DNA of 64,000 nucleotides, taken from positions 2,092,714 to 2,156,713 of the forward strand of contig NC_030997.1 in assembly GCF_000149955.1 (NCBI RefSeq). Reading direction: 5' to 3'. The notes beneath the pieces were generated by a model that worked only from the letters and a program-made list of their open reading frames with translations, had not been told where the DNA came from and made no database searches. How positions within the stretch are numbered: the stretch's first letter is position 1; the number at the start of each line of letters is the position of its first letter. The translations under genes were made by a program, and so were the position numbers. Of this stretch, positions 53,445 to 64,000 are shown one piece after another. The stretch comes from Fusarium oxysporum f. sp. lycopersici 4287 (taxonomy: Eukaryota; Ascomycota; Sordariomycetes; Hypocreales; Nectriaceae).

Positions 53445-53911
53445 CGTCGGATTGATAGGTCGTAATAGGTACGATATGTACGTACATACATGTGTATTCG
53501 GAAATGAGAGTCCCCTGAGCTGACTGTTAAATCCTGATCAAGTTAGTAAGCTAATTGCGCAAAGGCGTTAAGCGCGTAACTATCGAATTCTGGTTGGCTT
53601 AGAACATCTCTACTTAGCTCTTATCCGATAATCCATGCTTCGATCTCGTATATCCCAGGGGTAAATGGTCGGATTCTGTTTAACGAGTTTTAGAAATGAC
53701 TAGGGTAGTACATAGAAAAATGCCTTTTTGGCTCTTGTTTGTGTAAAACTGCCGAAAGACAGGGATATCCACCACCGGCGATTAATTTTCCACCCTTTGT
53801 TATTTTACCATTACCTTCATCCAATAGTCTGAAACATGACACCGAGACCATGGGACACCACAGCGCTAAAAGCTCGTGTTAAAGACCCGAGACACCGATG
53901 GGAAATAGGCA

Positions 53912-53919
53912 TATAAATA
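53912..53919 (+). promoter_or_regulatory. TATA box for the CBM1 gene
   Basis: TATAAATA about 160 bp upstream of the ATG at 54081, followed by a CT-rich leader rich in CATTC repeats, as in highly expressed fungal genes. Confidence 0.45.
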
Positions 53920-54080
53920 AGCATGATCCTATGATTTTAAGCTTATGACCTTCATTTCATCGTAACTCACATTCGTTTATTCACTCTGCTTAGGCCAGAG
54001 TCTTTTTTCCATTCATTTTTGTACATTCTTATTCAATCTTTACTCAACTCATTCATTCACTCATTCAAATAACCGTAAAT

Positions 54081-55454
54081 ATGCGCGCCTCTACTATGTC
54101 CGCCATCTTCAGCGGCCTCGCCGCCTCTGTCATCGCCCAGTCGGATCTCGATGGTTCCGTTTGGAAGGCTCTTCTCGCTGAGCCCCAGAGCAAGCGCGGC
54201 TTTTCCGACATGCCTCGCAACCGTCCCGTCAAGCGCCAGTCGGGCTGGAACCCGCCCGCAGACTTGAAAGCTCCCCTCCAGGAGGTTTGGGAGCACTATG
54301 AAAAGACCTACGACGGTGGCCTCGATGCCAACGTCAACACTGGCTTCCACCAGATCATGGCTAACAAGGGGTATCTTAACATCTGTGTCCGATGGGACTC
54401 TAGCGCCACCATCACCGAGGCCCAGCGAACTAAGATCGCCAGTGCCTATAACGCTCAGTACCAAAAGTGGTTCAAGTGGCTCTACGGCTACAATGGCTTC
54501 CCTTATGACGAGGTCAAGGTCAATATTGTCGCATATGCCGTGAAGGACAAGAGCCAGCTTCAAGGCTCTACTGCTGGTTACGAGGTCTACACTGAGCTCG
54601 ACGCTGACGGTGTCCCTATGTGCCCTGTCGCTTGTGCTCGTGATGCTCACCTTGATGGCGACTATAGTGGCTGCAAGGCTGGTGCTGACCGCCACTACGA
54701 CCATTCTCTCTGGTTGAAGGATGGTCTTGAGGGTGGTTTTGGTCATAACTGGGGTCAAGAGGTTGGTCGTGAGTACTTCATGAACAACCTTGACTCTGAC
54801 AGCATCCACATTCTTTTGCACGAGATGGTACGTCTACAAGGATCCAACTTTATGGATAAGGCTGACAGATTAAACAGGGCCATACTTTTGCTCTCGACGA
54901 TTGTACGTAACCCCTCCCTGATATTACAAGATCTTTACTAACAGATTCTAGTCTATGGTACTTTCCATCCTCTACCGATTTGATGACAAAAAGTACTAAC
55001 TTGAATAGACTGGACCCCCACTGGTGTCACCAAGTTCATCATGCTTGCCGGTGCCTCCATGGAAATCACCGACTTTGACGGCTGGATGTACCGCAACTGG
55101 TGGTACTACCTCTCTCAAAAGAACAACTGGAGTTCCAGCAAGTCCAGCAGTAATGCTGCACCTGTTTCATCCGAGTCCAAGCCTTCTGTCAACACTGCCG
55201 CACCCGTCAAAGCTCCAACCAAGACTGCCAGCCCTAAGCCCAGCACCACCACCACCAAGGCCACCGTCGCTAAACCTACCTCTACCAAGAAGGCTACTGC
55301 TACAAAGGTTCCTTCCACCGAAAAGAGCTCTGGTGCCGAGGCTGCCGCTTGGGGTCAGTGTGGCGGTAACAACTGGACTGGTGCCACCAAGTGTGCTTCT
55401 GGTACCAAGTGCACCAAGCACAACGATTACTACTCTCAGTGTGTTGCCAACTAA
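54081..55454 (+). CDS. Secreted HExxH-motif protein with CBM1, 407 aa
   Basis: Likely secreted cell-wall-acting protein. ATG at 54081. Exons are 54081..54827, 54878..54902, 54952..54957 (6 nt) and 55009..55454; introns are 49-51 nt, two with perfect TACTAAC branches. The signal peptide is residues 1-19 (ends VIA). Lys-Arg sites near 39 and 52 suggest kexin processing. Splicing creates [20 protein letters not shown] at about 247-266, with HExxH, a zinc-metallopeptidase motif; the enzyme class is otherwise unclear. A Ser/Thr/Pro/Lys-rich linker follows. The C-terminus, [15 protein letters not shown] through QCVAN (about 370-407), is a type-1 carbohydrate-binding module (cellulose). The microexon encodes parts of FYD. 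Function is inferred from the modules only. Confidence 0.8.
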
Positions 55455-55826
55455 TGCGTATGCAGCTGATGGCTCGCTGTTGAGATGTGGGCTCGGCCAA
55501 GACGTTGGTAGAGGTCGTGACCACAGTTCCCAAATGCAGTCACTGCGACGCTGATCAGTACACACGGCCAAGGAGTGGATACGTAGGCATATAGAAGGCT
55601 ATACTAATCTCTGAAGACTGAAGCTCTATTTAGTTGTTGCTTTGGGAAAGTCTGCAATTGCTCTCTGAGCCGGTAGAGTATAGTCTACCCACAAATCTCT
55701 TCAGCATGACAATTATAGGTGGTCAATTTGTATGAGCTTTTTAAATATCACCATTATCCATGCTACTTAGCCCATTCTTTCACTTTATAACAACGTAGTT
55801 TCCTGAACGACTAATGTAGACAGCCT
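55455..55826. other. Convergent 3' region
   Basis: Holds only 3' ends of the CBM1 gene (plus) and the HET remnant (minus). No other feature seen. Confidence 0.5.
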
Positions 55827-56753
55827 TTACCTCAGCAATCCCAACTCGATGGTCTTCTCGGCCAGGTCCAGACTTTCCCACAAGAGGAAGAGAAAGTTAA
55901 CAGGCTTCAATTCCGAGCTCCCGCTCCGCGAAATTACCACTGCTCCATCACAGGATCTGTTCTGAATAGTGTAAAATGCAGTTGATCCTACTTTGACATA
56001 ACCGTCAAAAATAGATCCGTCACGGCCAATTTGGCACCTCTGGAATTTCCTGTCCTTTCCGGTCAACTTGAGGCCTCTTTCATCAAGATACAGGTCTTTC
56101 GCGCAAACTGGATTCAACTTGTGATTCACGTCTGCCAGGTACTTTATCTCGCCTGGATAAGCCATCCATGACCAATGAGGAACTTGATCCTGGCTACCGT
56201 AGATGATGCGAGACGTCGATGGGTCGCTTCGATACCAGAGCAAAAGGCGATGTAGTTCAAATTTGAACACTCCGTAAGACCCTGGGTCCCTGAAGCTCTT
56301 CTGCATACGTGTCAGGATCCCGCTGATGGCCTTCTTCCTGTCCGTCAGTACAGTAATGCCTCGTCGTGAATATCCCGCAAAGACAAACTGCAGAAAGTCG
56401 GTTGCCCTTGCTACGCCTGCTCGGTGAAGTCTCATAGGAAAAGCTGGATCTTAGACAAAATAGTCTCTTCCTGGCGTGCATTCCAAGCTCGTCGAGTCAT
56501 TGCACCTCACGAATTCGCCGCACTCCCAGTAGATCTCTTGATCTGTGAAATGGATTATGCGAGATGAAATAATTCGCTCTTGGAAGACCCATGCCCCACT
56601 ATTGAGAAGGCTTTCATTGACAGATGTCTCGAACTCGGTTACACTGTCTGGTGCATCACCCTGCCTATTCAAGACAGGGTTCGCTCTCGAGTTGAGAAAC
56701 CCTTGGTGTGAGTTCAGGGCAGACTTTGCTGCAATTATGTAGTGCGCTAGCAT
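55827..56753 (-). pseudogene. 5'-truncated HET-domain gene with in-frame stop
   Basis: HET proteins trigger incompatibility cell death in fungi. The frame starts at 56753 but only the region after the HET signature is present: GWVF-type block AWVFQERIISSRIIHFTDQE and YWECGE (conserved C-terminal half of the HET family). It then continues past TAA at 56448..56450 in the same frame into DPAFPMRLHRAG and a downstream FAGYSRRGITVLTDRKKA region (typical 'Y..r.LT...DKl.A..GI'). The first half of a HET protein, with its 'Y.aLSYvWG', is absent upstream in AT-rich DNA. Truncation plus nonsense means it is very likely inactive. Confidence 0.75.
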
Positions 56754-57410
56754 AGACCTTTTTTATTAATCCTCATTTGGTATCCTAATCCTCAAGGCTA
56801 TCTTAGATAATACAGATCAAGTTAATCCAGAGATGTTACTTTCTGAGCTATTAGGTTGTTTGAATGGTATCTTGAAATGTATTTTAAGTTGATAGACCTT
56901 GCGGTTGAAGCTTCCATTACGCCCCTTACTCGTTGAAATGTTTATCGCAGCTTGGTGATGCTGAAGCTGGATAGTATTTGTTTACTCAGAGTTATCATAA
57001 ACCCAAAGTATCCAACTATATTCTATAAATATAATAACGCCAGGAAGTTAGCACTGCAACGTATCACTAATCGCGCAGTGAGCCCTTATTATCTCACATG
57101 GATTAGTTATATTGGTGTAAATCTCTTTGAGTCGGACACTTTGCACTCATGGGCTGCTAGTTTCTCTTATACAAAGCATAGCATTCAATATCCGGCCTGA
57201 GCTTTCACATTGAGGTAGGATATCCACCATGCCTTAGAGCAGCAGTATAACCAGCCTGCTCACACTGAGTTGCTACTTGTCCTTCATGCACTGGTATGTT
57301 ATTATAGGTTAGATATTAAAGTCACAATAAAGCACTAGAGCTTTTAGTAGCTACGTATCTCATCTTTAGTAAAAAATGCTATATACTAGCTAAAGTGAAA
57401 CCTCACACTC
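56754..57410. other. AT-rich region beyond the HET remnant
   Basis: Low-GC, with short frames only; presumably the site where the missing HET 5' half was lost or degraded. No recognisable repeat ends. Confidence 0.45.
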
Positions 57411-58797
57411 TTACAAAGAGAAAAAGAACTCCTTCACGTCAGCAGTCCAATCATCAGGCTTAGTCCAGGCTGGGTAGTGACCTCCACCAGCGTGTTTCTT
57501 ATAGTAAACAAGGTTAACCAATGGCTCCAACCAAGACTTGGGCTAGAAAAGAGTTAGCAAGTCGTAGAGTGGCTGTGAACTCGGAGATCTTACTGTCAAA
57601 GGAAACTTGCGAAGGCCAGGGAATCGACCCTTTTCATTCCCCCAAGTCGTAACAGCCGTGGGAACATTGGATATCTTGGTTGTCGGTATCGCGGCCTATT
57701 AATCCAGTTAGTCTAATACCCGACACGGCACAGCTAAAGGTAACTTACTTCTCCGATCGAATAAGATCGAACGCTACCATAAGTATCCTGAACCCAAGTC
57801 ACGAAACCATCCGTCACAACCTCCTCCTGCGTAGGCTCAACGCCGTCACTACTACCCTCCTTAAGGTCCCACAACCAAGCAGCAGTACCAACAGGGCTAT
57901 CCGACAAGACGCCAGCCAAAAGCCCAGGCTTCTGGGACTGCACACTGGCGTAGGCGAAGTGCTTGGTTGAGAATTCGTTCAAGCCAGCCAAGTATTCATT
58001 CTCTTCCTGGATGGTCTTGCCTTGCTCTGCACGAGCGAGAATCTCTTGTGTAGGTTGCGCCAGGAAGAAGTCGGTGAAGTGGCCGATAATGTTCTCGCCT
58101 ACATACTCTGTCATGGCCGAGCCATAAACCCAGCCGAGATCGGTGCTGACAACGCCGTATTTCTTGTAACCAAGCTGTTGCATGAGGGCGTCAAAGGCGA
58201 TAGCCTGCTCCTTGGCACCGAGGCCAGGCTTAGTTGGTGCAGGACTAAAGCCGTAACCCGGAAGATCGATCGCAACCACATGGAAGTTCTTTGACAGCTT
58301 AGGGAAGACTTTTCTCCACTCCAGGTGCGTGGAGCTCCATCCATGGAGCAGTAGCAGAGGGGTTGCCTTGCTGTTCTTGGATCTTTCGTGAACGAGGTGG
58401 ATGGGAATAGGGGCAGGATAGTTGCCGTTTCCAGGAACAGTAGTAGCATAATGCTTGTAGTCCTTGTTGATTGACTTTTCCACCTCCCTCCAGTTGTATT
58501 TGCTGCCCCAGTATTCAGCAAGGTCCTTCACGGCATCCTTGGGGGGGCCTTCGTTGGTCCAATCTGAAAAGAAGCTGTTGGCTGGACGATAGTCGCGGAC
58601 TTTGCGGAGGGTAAAGTCGAGGAAGTCTTGGTTGACCTTGATGTCGAATCGTTGGGGGGAGTTGGTCTTGGGGAAGTGGAAGTTGAGATCTGTTGTGGTC
58701 AGTTACGCAATGACTTTGTTATAGGACACTGAGGGTATGGCATACCTTTGGCCTGGGCAGACCAAGCAAGAAGCAATAAAAGGCCGTGTTTTAACAT
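57411..58797 (-). CDS. Secreted epoxide-hydrolase-type alpha/beta hydrolase, 408 aa
   Basis: Predicted to open epoxides to diols or hydrolyse a related substrate. ATG at 58797. Exons are 58746..58797, 57749..58689, 57594..57695 and 57411..57542, with 51-56-nt introns and clean phases (1227 nt). Signal peptide: MLKHGLLLLLAWSAQAK, about 15-17 residues. Then the EHN N-terminal domain (FDIKVNQDFLDFTLRKVRDY, NWREVEKSINKDYKHY). The catalytic core has HGWSSTHLEWRKV (oxyanion HGxP-like loop), VVSTDLGW (Asp nucleophile; usual form GGDWG), a lid region, and GGGHYPAW with the catalytic His near the C-terminus. EHN epoxide hydrolases are about 400 residues. Secretion is unusual for the family, so the substrate is unclear. 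Confidence 0.85.
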
Positions 58798-59871
58798 TGT
58801 ATGTAAGCAAACCAAAGGATAAATAAAATATCAGAGAATGAAAATAGTTATGATATAATATTTTCTTTCAGAATATAAAGACCCTTGAGGATATTTATAC
58901 TTAGCTACAAGAAAATAAGTTAAGCTTAAGATTATAATGGAACTACTCTAATGTGACATCTCTGATACTAAGATTGGTAAACTTGTATTTCTAAGCAGTG
59001 GATAAATCTTGGAGTTATGGTTACTTCCTGAGTCTAAAAGGCAAGCGCTTAGCTTAAAATGGAAGTTCTAGGTCTTGGCATCAAGGATCCTAGAGAGACA
59101 GCCAGCATTGATAAGACAGAAAGGAAAGGGGGACCCATGTTGCCATACAGTGCCCTTGCGATGGACGGAGGTTCTGTGCTTCCGTGTTTCGTTGAGGGGA
59201 TTAGTCAGGTGTCGGCGGGGCGAGCCTCGGAGGGTAAGATGCCGAAGTTGGGTAAACAGAGCGTCAGGCTGTCCTAACGAATGTGAGAGGATACCAAGTT
59301 CTACAAATGGAGAGTGTAAACTTGGTGGGAATCCGTGACGAGCAGGATATGGCGTTGAGGTAGACATGTTGAAAGAATCAGAGCAGGAAGTTTTATTATT
59401 ATCAATGCGTTTTTGAAAGACAGGGTAGTAACAGTCAGTGCTCAAGCTAATGAAATCAATTACTGTTGCATTTAATCACGCGATCATTTTTTAGTCAGTG
59501 GCGCAACGAGTTACAATACATAGAGGATAAAAGTACCAGAGGAGGGGACAGGGGGGTACGAGGCTAAGCCCACGTACAATCGCGCACAAACATGCCAGGG
59601 ACAAAATAATACTCAATTACAATATGCAATCCACGTAAGCAATACATAATATTCACGACGCGTGAGGTTAGCGCTTACTGTATTAAATTTAGTTGAGATG
59701 GTTTGTGGTAATAACCCAAGAGAGGGTTAATTACCACACAAGGCTGGTCGACGCTTCCAGGATATGCATCTTGTGCAAGTACGTGATTCAGGTTTTTAAA
59801 ATAGTTTCAAATAGCAGCTACTAACGGTCTAGGTTGAAGAACGAAGCGCTAGGTTACTCAACATATAACAC
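58798..59871. other. Intergenic region
   Basis: AT-rich upstream part. Frames at 59059..59445 lie on opposite strands of each other with no motif. No repeats recognised. Confidence 0.45.
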
Positions 59872-61127
59872 TCATAATCGAGACTGTGGCCGCGCCAACT
59901 CAAGAGCACTACTTGACTGGTCCGACACCAGACGATTTTGCTTCCTCATCATCTGGACCATCTTATGAATAGCGCCAGCAGCGTAAATAGCAGAAACAAG
60001 AATGCCGACCACACTGTACGCAGCAATCAAGCCCGCAGATGCACCGGATAATTGCAATCCGATACCACCATTGACGATACCGACAATCATGATACCTCTA
60101 CCATACCAAATATGCCCGTAACTGATTGTGGTTCGTCGCTGGTACTTCACGTAATTCTTGTGATGCATCCATCCCAAGACAGGCTGTACAATCATCAAGA
60201 CGCACACTATCGTCCCGAGGACAACGTGAGTTTCATGAAACCACTATAGAATGTTAGTTACTGTTGACACATGATGCATATCACTTACATCTCCGTCACG
60301 ATCCGCAGCGACTTTCCCAATCCCAAAGCCAATCCACATTCCTATAAAGGCGATGATCTGCCACGAGGCATGGATGAGCCATTTCCCAAGCAGAGGCATA
60401 AGGACAGAGCCGATTGGGAACCCGACGAGAAAGACGACTGCCATAATAACACCATGTGCTGAACCAGTATGATCTTCGCCTCCACCGCCACCAGAGACAG
60501 AATTGTCGCTTGGCGTAGTGTTGGATGAGTTGAGGAAAGGGTTGGATGTGCCGCTGACTATAGCTTTGGAAAGATCAACAGAGAAACTATCCGTTCCACC
60601 ATGCTCAGCAAAGTCGCTACTTGCATCGCTTGTATCCAGAGCACTACCCTTCTTCCATGCGCTAATCCAATCAGCAGTCCCTTGAATACTCGCATCTTTC
60701 CAGTAGATGTTAGCAACCATTGTATTATTCGACACGCCGCTTCCCTCAATAAGCTTGATGCCGCTCATGGCCTGATATACTGGCATATCATGGCCATGTC
60801 CCTTTCGTGTACTTAAGGTGACATTTCCCGAGCCATCTTGGTAGATAACGAGCATTGTCGAGCCGCTCATACCGGAGCCGGTGCCGAGCGCGACCCATTG
60901 GTAGGTGGTAGGGGCTTCGAGGCGAATGTAGAGGGAAGAGGTTGAGGATGGAAGGGCCCAGCTGTAGCAGACTTTGCCTGATGATGCATCGCAGTAGGAC
61001 GCTGGGGAAGCATATACGATGGTGGCAACTGAAGACAGTAATTGTAAGTCTCCGTTCGTTACTGAAGGGGTAAATACTCACGGAATGCCAAGACAAAGGT
61101 GAATACAATGTCTAGAGAACGATTCAT
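59872..61127 (-). CDS. DOMON-cytochrome b561 membrane protein, 385 aa
   Basis: Predicted transmembrane electron carrier, probably a ferric or cupric reductase type. ATG at 61127. Exons are 61082..61127, 60289..61028 and 59872..60243; introns are 53 and 45 nt (the latter with a CTAAC branch). A signal peptide (MNRSLDIVFTFVLAF...) precedes an extracellular DOMON domain (about residues 25-205) with WVALGTGSGMSGSTMLVIYQ, typical of a b-type heme pocket with Met/His ligands. A Gly/Ser-rich linker leads to a cytochrome b561 helix bundle with HGVIMAVVFLVGFP, LIHASWQ, FHETHVVLG and GHIWYGRG, giving paired His ligands. About five or six membrane helices. The layout is the same as fungal CDH-cytochrome/b561 proteins. 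Confidence 0.85.
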
Positions 61128-62322
61128 CTTGAACGTAGATAACGACAGACAAATTCAACAGAAACGACAAATCAAAACGGGATAGAATTGCTTGGCATCG
61201 TGGCATACCATTTCTCTGGGCTAATTTCCTCCTTATACCCCAAGCCACTCCCTTGAACCGAGGATAAACATACTCTCACTGTGAAACCCCATTCCAAGCC
61301 ACAAAGGCCAAGCCTACGTAACCCTCCCAAAGCGTTGGTTCCCAGCCACCCAATCAGAGCGCTCGCAATTTGGATGACCAGCTTCTAGACCCAGCCTAAA
61401 TTAAGCATTCACCGATCTGCCACGGAAGATTGTGGTCTGTGCCTGCCAAGAGATCTCTTTTTCTTGGCGCGGAGGCGGGAGTTATCCTGTTTTGAGATTG
61501 GTGACTTACGTGGCCGGGAACAATACGAGTTTGATTTGTTGACTGAATGATGATGACTAGGTAAGCCATGCGTTTCAGAGTCTGCATAGCGCACTCTAAA
61601 TCAAGACAGCGAGAGAAAATTTGGTGTTTGTGCCGTTGGTAATATTCTGCTTGCAGTTAAGTCTAAAGACAAGTCTAATTGACGATTCTCTAAATACTAG
61701 GCAAAATATATTTTCTACACAACGGTCACTGATTTGATCCATTACTTCAAGACCATTGCGCAGTAAAGCAGATACCTGTAACTTGGGATACTTCGAAATA
61801 TTATCATTGCCTTCATTGGCAGCCTGAAGTATCTTCTTTTGTCTTTCAGTCTCTAAATGCAGAATGCATGGGTCATTTTCACAAAAGGGTGATCTGATGG
61901 TGCACGTCACGTCCGCGTTTTGATTGGCTGCGCCAGCAATGGTCTAGACCTTTATTTCATCTCTTGAGGCTTGGGCTGCGCCAGCTTGCGTGTCCATCAA
62001 ATCATCGATTGTTCTATTTATTATAAACCTAATTTTTCTTTGAAACTAAGATCTAATAAGAGAAGATAAGAGGTCTCTTGGCTAAGGTACTGGGAACAAC
62101 AATACTACTATTTAATTTCAATAAATAGAGGATAAATAAGAGTATTAGAAAGATGTTGTAAAAATTCATAAGTTAGCATTGTTTAACTATTCTTCAAATT
62201 TCCTAATTTGTTCTAGCAAGGTCCTAGCTCCATCTCACATAGATATCACAGCCAGAAATAAAGCCAAAGCGAGATAGCTTAGCTAACAACAGTATTCGCT
62301 CCCTCTATGTTTCTTTCCCCAT
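61128..62322. other. Intergenic region with weak frames
   Basis: The minus-strand frame 61596..61910 reads partly like protein (ETERQKKILQAANEGND), but no start, splice or family supports it; likewise 61396..61587. AT-rich beyond 62000. Confidence 0.4.
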
Positions 62323-64000
62323 CTATGCCATCAATGGTTTACTCGGTTCCCATTGGAATTCTCTGCCACCATATGCAACTAGCAGCTGCTCAATGATCTT
62401 CGTTGATGATTCAATGGTATCATTTCCATTATATGTAAAGGACACGCCGTCACCGCTTCTGCAGATACGAAGAGGCGACGTACCGTGAAATCTTTTAAAA
62501 ACGGCCATTAGGCTGTTTTCTGGCCAAACGCCGCTCAGCGGATCGCCAATATAATTTGGATCGGCTCTGAAATGTAGTAGTAATCGAACCCCTTCCAAGT
62601 TTCGGGCCGCGACAGCTATTTGCAGCGGTGTGAGGGGGTATCCTGGGAGATTGGGTTGAGCTCCAGCTTCCAGGAAATGTCGGAGTGGATAGGAATAAGG
62701 GCGATCAGTTATGTGTTGGTAATTGAGATTCGACACATAATGAGCTATACAATAGATAAGTGCCGTAGACGGATTGTAAAGCCCAATATAGTTGTCCAGC
62801 AAGAGGCGAAAATCCCACGACTCTTGTTCCCCAAATTGAACCATCACTTCAATTAGTGATCCGTCAATCTCGTATATTCCGGCAATATTGTTCTGATGTC
62901 TATTCCTGTTATAAGTATGGAAACGCCCCTCCTTTCTCAGTACTATCCTGTTGCTGAAGAGTGTCTTGAGATCTGCCTCCCGAATGAATCTGGATAATAA
63001 AGGCGATAACATATCCTCAATTATAAGAAACAGGCTCATAAACAAAGATGCATCACTATCCGTTAGACATTCATTCCAGTCGATGGTCCAAAGAGGTTCT
63101 CCTCGCGGAAAATCCATTTCGAGGAGTATATCAGCCCATTCCTCATCCCCTTCATCAAAGCCAAGCTTGCCAAGGCCACTCAAGTACTGTGTAGATGGAT
63201 GTAGGAGTCTCTTCACTCGCACATAAAAATCATTGCTCTTTGATATTTCTGCTCCCCATATCCTGAGAGACTTTATTGCATGAAAAAAGGAATGGAACCT
63301 TAAGTTCCTCCAAAGATCTTGCTTGTCAAATAGCAGAGAGTCATCCGCTCCACGGTCTTTAAGCTCCTGCAATGCGAATGTTTGTGCCTCAAATAACAGT
63401 ACATCCAAACATGTGGACAGAACCTTAGCCTGTTCAGTGGAAAAGACGAAGAGCGGGCCTTCAAGTATTCGGGCTGAGTCCAGATACTCCTTGACCGTGT
63501 AATGCGCGAAAGATATAGAGTCTGCCAGACTGCTAATAAGACATCCACAAAGCTCACGCAGTCTTTCTGAATTGTAAAGGACATGAGTGTTGTGATTTTC
63601 CGTCCGCGATGTACTGCTTTCAATTGCAGCCAAGAGAAGAACGGACGGAGTACCATTCTCGGGAGGGCCGAGTTCGCCATAGAACCAAAGCCACTGAAAA
63701 GCATGGGAAACAAATTGCCAATCCTCCTCTGGTATCCGAAGGAAGATTCGGTCGTAAGTCTCGTCTAAGTCTTTGGGAAGTCTTTCCAGGGCCTTGCTGA
63801 CAGCATCACGCTCGCCCTTCAAGCGCTGCAATTCATGTAGTTGACAAACGGCCCACCGAAACCTATATCCTGTTAACAGAGTAATATTCTCAGTGTGATC
63901 TAATACTCACATTCCCTTTGCCTGTGTGCTAACAGCGTCTTCAACCTCAATGAGAAGATCATCAGGCCAGCATCGAAACTTTGGGTTTGATCGTAGGATC
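62323..64000 (-). CDS. NLR3: C-terminal part of a NACHT-type NLR, cut by window edge
   Basis: The gene runs in from the right edge. The last exon is 62323..63862; the preceding exon (63911..>64000) joins through a 48-nt intron (GTGAGT donor, TTAAC branch, GGATATAG acceptor). The join makes KGMFRWAVCQLHELQRLKG, the same junction as in NLR1 and NLR2. After it comes RLPKDLDETYDRIFLRIP (winged-helix region of NACHT NLRs), then SFAHYTVKEYL. The C-terminal part is only weakly repeat-like: two ankyrin hairpins near SYPLRHFLEAGAQPNLPGYP and TPLQIAVAARNLEGVRLLL. The N-terminal effector lies outside the window. It is distinct from NLR1/2 but the same class. Confidence 0.8.

Larger units (their letters stand above)
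50561..54080. other. 3.5-kb region with no firm gene
   Basis: Contains scattered frames (51209..51880, 52107..52319, 52646..52834, 53226..53444) that I cannot support by motif, splice or family. A 13-bp perfect inverted repeat, TGGCTTGACTATG/CATAGTCAAGCCA, lies at 51392..51404 and 51427..51439. AT-rich near 50800-50900. A TATAAATA at 53912..53919 belongs to the next gene. The composition suggests degraded intergenic or transposon-derived DNA. Confidence 0.45.

Noticed and set aside
54057..54821. 254-residue antisense frame over the CBM1 gene
   Set aside because: Mirror of the strongly codon-biased sense gene, which has a signal peptide, splice sites and a CBM1.
55024..55554. Second proline-rich frame overlapping the CBM1 exon
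   Set aside because: A shadow in another frame of the Thr/Pro/Lys-rich linker region.

Overview
This window looks like accessory, gene-poor chromosomal DNA of a filamentous ascomycete (Pezizomycotina, probably Sordariomycetes/Hypocreales; the order is inferred from gene families, not proven). The evidence is the gene structure. Introns are 43-90 bp with GTAAGT/GTATGC-type donors and CTRAC/TACTAAC branch points. The families present are characteristic of these fungi: a PNP-NACHT-ankyrin NLR, a HET remnant, a 2EXR protein, a LaeA-like methyltransferase, a CBM1 secreted protein, an epoxide hydrolase and a DOMON-cytochrome b561. No tRNA, rRNA or CRISPR was found. Exon joins were worked out by eye from splice consensus plus reading-frame continuity.

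Layout. 0-15.8 kb: mostly lineage-specific orphan genes (several small and paralogous), a BTB protein, a 20-bp minisatellite, a two-copy SINE-like repeat, a family of short palindromes and one 125-bp inverted-repeat element. 16-17.6 kb: C2H2 zinc-finger gene(s). 17.8-24 kb: a broken asparaginase-like gene, two membrane proteins, a 591-residue orphan and a zinc-finger fragment. 24.7-30.3 kb: an orphan, two divergent ankyrin-like paralogues and a 2EXR gene. 31-34.8 kb: a LaeA-like methyltransferase divergent from a 727-residue protein that joins an E-x-K restriction-nuclease-like segment to a kinase-like domain. 35.3-50.6 kb: a segmental duplication carrying two paralogous NLR genes. Their purine-nucleoside-phosphorylase-like N-termini are about 95% identical, but their ankyrin arrays are rearranged. 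Two nucleotidyltransferase-like genes sit between the copies, one interrupted by a 424-base assembly gap. 54-61.1 kb: a secreted HExxH/CBM1 protein with a 6-nt exon, a 5'-truncated HET remnant, a secreted epoxide hydrolase and a DOMON-b561 ferric-reductase-like protein. 62.3-64 kb: the 3' part of a third NLR running off the right edge.

How it may fit together (inference). The 29-64 kb half resembles a non-self-recognition island: three NLRs, a HET remnant, a 2EXR gene, a nuclease/kinase fusion and two nucleotidyltransferases, with signs of recent duplication, repeat reshuffling and decay. The NLR pair keeps one effector module and diversifies its recognition array, which is how fungal allorecognition NLRs evolve. 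The enzymes interleaved with them are the most interesting candidates for an undescribed partner system. The left half is a nursery of short orphan genes amid small palindromic and tandem repeats.
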